DNA of 22,009 bases from Geobacteraceae bacterium (GTDB lineage Bacteria; Desulfobacterota; Desulfuromonadia; Geobacterales; Pseudopelobacteraceae): the NCBI GenBank assembly GCA_016720395.1, contig JADKKR010000010.1, positions 1 through 22,009 of the forward strand. The letters run 5' to 3'. The notes beneath the pieces were generated by a model. The model saw only the letters and a program-made list of their open reading frames with translations. It did no database searches and was not told where the DNA came from. Shown piece by piece: positions 17,386-22,009 of this stretch (positions within the stretch are counted from its first letter, which is position 1; the number at the start of each line of letters is the position of its first letter). The translations under genes were made by a program, and so were the position numbers.

Positions 17386-18485
17386 GATGCTGTTCCTCTT
17401 TCCCACCAGCTGTTGCAGAGTCCGGTGGCTTCCGCAAGAGTGGCGGCATAACCGTCCGCGCCGAATTCCTGCCACAAACGGGGTACGCTGCTGAAAGCAA
17501 GGCCGCCGGTCAGAATTAGCATATCAGAGAGCTTCGGCACATTTCTGACAGCTGCAATGGCATCCCGGGCGTTTTCTAGATTGAAGGCCGTTGCCACCGA
17601 AAGTGCCAGCAGAAAAGGCCGTTTCTGCCTGATTATTTTCAGGAGATCTTCCCGGGGGATGTTTGCTCCCAGATAGGTCACATCCCAGCCGTCGAGCTCC
17701 AGCATATCGGCCACCATCCGGGCGCCGACCTCATGAAATTCGTTGGGAGCAGCGCTGACCACCGCGGTCCCCTTTGTCTGCGGCGTCCCGACGAAACGGC
17801 CGTACAGATAGGACATTACCCGGCCGACAATGGCGGTGGCCAGGTGTTCCTCGGCGACCGAGATTTCGTTGCGCTCCCAGAGTATGCCGACGTTGTAGAG
17901 GGCATACTTGACGACATGTTCGTAGAAATGCCGCAGCTCATCGGTCGATGTTATGGACTGCTCGACCAGCTTGAGACAGCCCTTATGGTCGCCGTGCAGC
18001 AGAAGTGCAGTAAATATCTGACCCATCTCGCTGCTTTCATCGGGCAGGGAAAATCCGAGTGTGTCGCCGCTGACGGAGAGTTCGATCATCTCCTGATGAT
18101 GGTTGATCATCCAGTCGTAGACGGCTTGAATCTGACTGACTTCCACTCCCGCAGTGTTGTCCGCAAGCGCTTTTTTCCAGGCCCGCAGTTCGATCGGGAA
18201 ATAATCATAGGAAAATCCGCGGGAGCGGTAGGCCCGATAGACCCAGGGAACCGTGCGGACCAGCAGGTCGAAGGCGTGGAGCCTGAACACCGTCAGCATG
18301 AACTGAGCATGGTGCAGGTGGTTCAACTCCATCATCTGCACGGGGTTGCGGCCGATCAGTTCCATGACGTCTGCCCGCCCGCCCAGTTCGCTGTTGACCT
18401 GCTCGATCATTCGCTCCATGGCTGCGGCATAGCGGTCTGAACTCAGTGGCGGGATGGAATCGAGCCGGGAAAATATCCACCACAT
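17382..18485 (-). CDS. Cobalamin-binding sensor protein with CarH-like signature
   Basis: A 367-residue protein. Residues 185-235 look like the four-helix cap of B12-binding regulators and contain W203-x9-E213-H214, the W-x9-EH motif of CarH/LitR photoreceptors. Residues 238-355 are a Rossmann-like B12 domain with E249-x-H251-x2-G254, exactly 41 residues, then S296, and G327-G328. This matches the E-x-H-x2-G-x41-S-x-T...GG signature except that Thr is replaced by Ala. His251 would be the lower cobalt ligand. There is no MerR DNA-binding domain. Instead there is a helical N-terminal region of about 180 residues I cannot assign. The ATG directly follows the ferritin-like stop (TGAATG), and its stop overlaps HK6 as GTGA. 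Likely role (inference): cobalamin-dependent light, redox or B12 sensor that controls HK6. A methyltransferase-type corrinoid carrier is less likely given W-x9-EH. Confidence 0.85.
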   Translation of the reverse strand: MWWIFSRLDSIPPLSSDRYAAAMERMIEQVNSELGGRADVMELIGRNPVQMMELNHLHHAQFMLTVFRLHAFDLLVRTVPWVYRAYRSRGFSYDYFPIELRAWKKALADNTAGVEVSQIQAVYDWMINHHQEMIELSVSGDTLGFSLPDESSEMGQIFTALLLHGDHKGCLKLVEQSITSTDELRHFYEHVVKYALYNVGILWERNEISVAEEHLATAIVGRVMSYLYGRFVGTPQTKGTAVVSAAPNEFHEVGARMVADMLELDGWDVTYLGANIPREDLLKIIRQKRPFLLALSVATAFNLENARDAIAAVRNVPKLSDMLILTGGLAFSSVPRLWQEFGADGYAATLAEATGLCNSWWERGTAS

Positions 18486-19014
18486 TCATTGATCATCGTC
18501 AACCTCAACAACCTTCGCTTCACCGGTTATTTCAGAACAGACCGCTTCATAGGCCCGCTCAAGCATTTGGGTATGTTCCTGGTCGTTTTTCTTCATCGAG
18601 GAGAAAAGCCGGGCCAGATTCTCATCCTCAAACTCTACGATAGTATTCATGTGGTATTCGGCTAAAGAGGTTTCCATCTTGATGGCATACCGCAATGCAT
18701 CACTGAGTGCGGGAGGGGTTGATTTTACATGGTTGAAGATGGTCTGGATATTTGTCAGTATTTTCTGCACTTTTTCCATGTCGCTCTTCAGTGATTTCAT
18801 ACCGCTTCCGTACAGTCGACATGCCAGATGGAACTGTTCGGCATGGTTGTCTTCTTCCTGTGCCGTTTTGGCCCACAAATCAGCTGCTGCAGGGTTGTCA
18901 GCATAGAGGTGCGCAAAATACCGGTACATTCCGGCACAGGTCTCCTCGAAATTTTGCCAGGCACGTCTGGAGAAGATTTACTTCGCTGAGCCTCAGTTTT
19001 GCCTTTGCATCCAC
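18486..19014 (-). CDS. Ferritin-like (rubrerythrin-type) diiron protein, one frameshift
   Basis: About 175 residues after correction. Start GTG 19012-19014 has AGGAGG six bases upstream, the same arrangement as the chimera at 2560. Four-helix ferritin-like pattern: helix 1 EETCAGMYRYFA (E-x6-Y), helix 2 AQEEDNHAEQF (E-x2-H), helix 3 METSLAEYHMN, helix 4 KNDQEHTQML (D-x2-H with Asp replacing the usual Glu). The family binds two irons and handles peroxide, oxygen or iron; here a sensory role is possible from context. The frame breaks at an AAA/TTTT run (18949-18955). Removing one base joins CLAN to FEETCAG. The annotated span therefore has one extra base. Its stop abuts the ATG of the B12 gene. 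A second, more damaged ferritin-like gene lies just upstream. Confidence 0.85.
18751..18950. repeat. Dispersed repeat copy B (within ferritin-like gene)
   Basis: Partner of 2301-2500 at a constant offset of 16450 bases and in the same orientation. The pair reflects paralogous ferritin-like genes at the two ends of the kinase array and could support deletion or looping-out of everything between them. Confidence 0.85.
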
Positions 19015-19093
19015 GAGAACCCTCCTGGCTTCATATAGTGTCACTGCTCCTGATAACTAGTGTTCACCGCTGTGTAATCCGGAAGCGGCTGCA

Positions 19094-19610
19094 TCATTTG
19101 CTGGTAAAGTGAGATGAAATCCTTGCAAAGGCGGTTTTCAATGCCTCGATATGCTCTTCATCATTGTCCATCATCGATTTGAAGAGCCTGTTGGTCGACT
19201 CATCGGGGAAAATGTTCATCTGGTCCATGTGGAATGCGAGAGCTTCTCTTCCAGATCGATCGCCAGGCGTAATGAGCTCATATGGGGAAAGCGGAGTTTC
19301 AGCCAGCGGCCCTTGGTGCTATCAATTTTTAACGAGTTCAATTGAGGGCTGAGACGGTTTCATTTGCATCCGTCTTCACGGAACAGGCCAGCCGTTTTTG
19401 CCATGATGAACTGCTCGTGGATTTCTGCTCCTCCTGAAGCTGTCTTCTCCCACAGACGTGCGTATTCAAGGGTGTGAAACCTGCTGCTCCGCATGAAAAC
19501 CTGGTAGATCTGTGCCCGAGTGTTTGTTCAATCTGAATGCAGTTATCAAGCAGATCACAGATGTTGCCTGACCTCCCTCCTGTGCAGGAATATCTTCGGG
19601 CAGACTTCAC
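19094..19610 (-). pseudogene. Second ferritin-like protein gene, multiply frameshifted
   Basis: Fragments in different frames align to the neighbouring ferritin-like protein in the right order: DNCIQIEQTL, IYQVFMRSSRFHTLEYARLW, EKTAS followed by IHEQFIMAK (helix 2), LEEKL then FHMDQMNIFPDESTN (helix 3), and RLFKSMMDNDEEHIEAL (helix 4, D-x2-H), ending at TGA 19094-19096. At least three indels are needed to join them. The start is uncertain. A GTG at 19608-19610 overlaps the upstream kinase stop as GTGA, while a strong AGGAGG-like stretch lies at about 19575-19585. It is a divergent tandem paralogue, not a recent duplicate. The damage may be real decay or poor sequence near a contig end, which is the more likely reading because the adjoining kinase is equally broken. 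Confidence 0.65.
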
Positions 19611-21780
19611 GCTGCCGTATAGTTAAGCGGCAGGCGGATGGTAAAGGGTGGTGCCTGTGCCGACTTTGCCTTTCAACCGTTATTTCGCCGCCATGTTTCT
19701 TGATGATGTCATAGCTGATTGAAAGCCTGAGGCCGGTTCCTTTCCGACCTCTTTCGTCGTGAAGAACGGCTCAAAGATGCGGAGTCAAGATTTTCCGAAG
19801 TGCAATCCCTCTGCCGTTATCGCAGATAGTCACGACGATGTCGCCGTCTTCACTGAACGTCCCTGACACGGATTGTTCCATGCCCTTCGATGGCATGGGC
19901 CGCGTTGACCAGAAGATTCATGAATACCTGCCGCCAGGCTTTGGGAAACCAGGTTTCAGAGCGGCAGGGGCGGGTCATAATCCCGCTCAACATCGGCCAC
20001 GTATTTGATCGTTGCGCGCCATATTGAGGGTGCTGTCAAGGCGATCATTGATGCTGGGCGGCTTGCACAGGGCTTCATCACTCATGGGCGAGGCTCTTCA
20101 GATCCTGAACTATCGCGCACCCGCTGCGCGCCAATCTGCTGATTCGTCCAGCAGCGTGTGGAGATCGTTCAGGATGAAGTCGATCTTCATCTCGCTGCGC
20201 GCCTTGTTCCAGTGCCTCCAAGAAGTTTCCTGGTCTCCTTTCTGCTGCACTGTTTGAATGACGGCCATCTCGGAATTCTTTCAGTCTCTGCGTATATTTG
20301 CACCCATGGTGGTAGGAATTGCTGGAGAGTAAACCCATCGGATTGTTGATTTCATGGGCCCTCCGGCTGCCCAACTGGCCGATGGAGGCCAGTTTTTTCC
20401 CTGCTGGAAGGAAGCCTAGGACTAGGCCCAGCTACGGATTCGGCAGAGGTCCTCTGTAGGTTTTCATTCATCCTGAAAAACTCTGTCGTTTCGTGGATAT
20501 ATGGTAACAACAAAACCCCGTACCTCTGCCGTTCCTGACTGTTTCAGTTCATTGAACAGCAGTTCAAAGTGACTGGTACCGTTCTCGCTGATCATCTGAC
20601 CACTGGTGTCATCACCTGCGGCTGATAATCATGCCGACTTTCGTGAACAACTCCAGACAGTTGAGGTCCGAGTATCTGGGTGTATGAAAGACCGGTAAAG
20701 GAGCAGACCGATGCGATTGCAGCGCGTGATAGTGCCGGACGGATCACACATCAGCACCATTTCAGGGATGCTGTCCATCGTGTCTTCCCACTCCCGCTTG
20801 CCAGCCGTGACCGAGTCAAACATCCTGTTCATCTCGTTGTGCTTGAGCAGCAGTTCTTCCGTGTTGTTGTTGACCAGCAGCTCTGTTTCATAAACCTTGC
20901 GGTTGGTGATGTCTTCCGTGACCGCCGAAAGCGGAGGGAATTGCCCTGGCGTCGCTTTATCGATGACAGGGAGATTGCTCTCCCAAAGTAAAGCTCTCCG
21001 TTCTTCCTTTTTGTTGCGGAATTCCCGTGCCAGCTGCCGCCCTGGGACACGGTCCACCCCATCCGGGCGAACTCTTCCCCCGTAATTTCGTCCGATGCAC
21101 GCAGATCTACAAGCTCACCCCACAGCCTCTTCCCTGCTCCCGGGTCATGGAGCAGAAGGTGTGGTTGACGTATTCGATCGTGCCGTCGAGGTCGGTGATG
21201 ACAATGGCGTTAAGGGGTTTTTGTCGACAGCCCATGCAGAGAGAATGAGCGCTGTTCTTCCTCGGCTGGTTTGCGCTCCGGTGATGTAGAGCATGGTTTC
21301 AATGGCGGCGACGGTGCGCCTCATCGTCATAGACGGGCTGCATCGGAATACAGAGCAGCGCCGCCGTCGTTGATGTTTTCATGCCACCGCTCCCGGTGCG
21401 AAAGCCCTCCCGGGACATGCTGGCAGAGGCTGGTACGGGAATGAGTCTGATTCGGCTTCCCCCGGAAGGCTTTCGTTTCTCGAGAGGATGATGTCGGCCA
21501 TGACCGGTCGTGGTTTCGTGTAGAACGGCTCCCACTGGCGTCTGGTTCCGAGCATCTCCTCTGCCCGCAGACCGGTGAGGTCTTCGATGGCGCTATTCCA
21601 GACGATGATACGATGTTCGCTGTCGGTATTACAAAGATCGGCACAGCGGCCTTGTTGACGATTGCTACCGCAAAATTTTTCAGATAGTGGCCTGTGTTGT
21701 CCATTGACGACTCGTTGATGCTCAGGATGCCCGTTCCGTACCGCAGAGAAGGGGCCAGATGCTGCCAAACCTTCACTCCA
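19607..21780 (-). pseudogene. HK7: multi-PAS histidine kinase of the HEINNP type, heavily frameshifted
   Basis: Pieces in all three minus frames form one kinase in order. PAS1 is near 21690-21480 (EHRIIVWNSAIEDLTGLRAEE). PAS2 is near 21230-20900 (AIVITDLDGTIEYVNHTF, then VTEDITNRKVYE). PAS3 is near 20800-20550 (MVLMCDPSGTITRCNRI). The H box is near 20356 (RRAHEINNPMG). The N box is near 19900 (MNLLVNAAHAIEGHG), with a following ICDNGRGI, then FFTTK and GLSISYDIIKKHGGE, ending FTIRLPLNYTAA with TGA 19607-19609. At least eight frame changes are required, and stops interrupt every frame, so as written it cannot be made. The H box differs from the SHDLRSPL type of the other kinases. The N-terminus is unresolved and may continue into the edge frame. 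The stop overlaps a possible GTG start of the next gene. Confidence 0.7.
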
Positions 21781-22009
21781 GCGGCATGTGGCCCGGTTTT
21801 GCAGCTGCTGTGGCGGAAGGATCCGCAATAAGGGGACAGAACAGAATTTGGAGATCTATGTTTTCCCGCAGCACTCGCAGGAACGCTCCGATTTCACCGT
21901 CGGCCACGACGACCCTCAGTACCTCGTCGAGCACGTGGTCCAACCGCGCCGCACCTTTTCCAGTCCGTCCTCCAGCGGTGTCTTCGCCGTTGGTGCGGGC
22001 CAGGTTGAA
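21773..22009 (-). other. Unassigned partial open frame at the right edge
   Basis: A minus frame open for 78 codons from the edge to TGA 21773-21775, including VLRVVVADGEIGAFLRVL. I recognise no domain. A neighbouring frame also reads sensibly at the start (LEDGLEKVRRG), so an indel is likely here too. It may be the N-terminal part of HK7 or the end of another gene. Confidence 0.3.

Noticed and set aside
18949..21830. Insertion sequence or transposon as cause of the broken genes at the right end
   Set aside because: No transposase, terminal inverted repeats or target duplications were seen. The breaks are single-base frame changes.
1..22009. CRISPR array, tRNA, rRNA or riboswitch
   Set aside because: No regularly spaced repeats, cloverleaf-like or rRNA-like sequence was found. 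In particular, no cobalamin riboswitch signature was noticed upstream of the B12 protein, which sits directly behind a coding region.

Overview
The window is almost entirely a signal-transduction gene cluster, and every gene I can support lies on the minus strand, so it is read from right to left. The GC-rich coding, the crowd of PAS-rich histidine kinases with DHp sequences of the IYTVSHDLRSPL type, the Rcp1-like and MshEN-type receiver proteins and the ferritin-like (rubrerythrin-type) proteins suggest an anaerobic Desulfuromonadales/Geobacter-Pelobacter-like bacterium (Desulfobacterota). That placement is inference from gene style, not from a marker gene.

Layout, in transcription order. 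(1) 22009-19607: a PAS-PAS-PAS histidine kinase of the 'HEINNP' type, broken by many frameshifts, preceded at the window edge by an unassigned open frame. (2) 19610-18486: two tandem ferritin-like diiron proteins, the upstream one badly frameshifted and the downstream one with a single indel. (3) 18485-17382: a cobalamin-binding protein carrying the W-x9-EH and E-x-H-x2-G-x41-S...GG signature of CarH/LitR-type B12 photoreceptor domains, overlapping by GTGA with a short PAS kinase (HK6). (4) 16138-8054: three large sensor kinases in tandem (HK5 PAS/GAF/PAS3; HK4 dCache-PAS2; HK3 7TM-PAS4), HK5/HK4 and HK4/HK3 overlapping. (5) 7989-5937: a kinase with an ethylene-receptor-like membrane domain plus GAF (HK2), overlapping by ATGA with an Rcp1-like single-domain response regulator. 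(6) 5850-2600: a four-PAS kinase with a Cys-rich PAS (HK1), then a receiver protein with an N-terminal MshEN-like domain. (7) 2560-2246: a short in-frame chimera of half a ferritin-like gene with the last codons of a histidine kinase. (8) 2234-1: a CheR-like methyltransferase overlapping by ATGA with a 4HB-HAMP-GAF sensor, probably a kinase, that runs off the left edge and carries four frameshifts.

How it may work together (inference): eight sensor proteins with very different inputs (periplasmic ligand, membrane copper/ethylene-like site, cobalamin, GAF and Cys-containing PAS) converge on only two visible receivers, neither with a DNA-binding output. One of these has an MshEN-like domain that could tie phosphorylation to cyclic-di-GMP. 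The ferritin-like/B12/kinase module looks like one functional unit, and the chimera at 2246-2560 looks like the scar of a second copy of that module.

Caution: apparent frameshifts are dense at both ends (1-1410 and about 18950-21830) and sparse in the middle, and several sit in short homopolymers. Sequencing or assembly error at contig ends is at least as likely as true gene decay. No tRNA, rRNA, CRISPR array or transposase was seen. No gap between genes exceeds 100 bases except the poorly resolved right edge.
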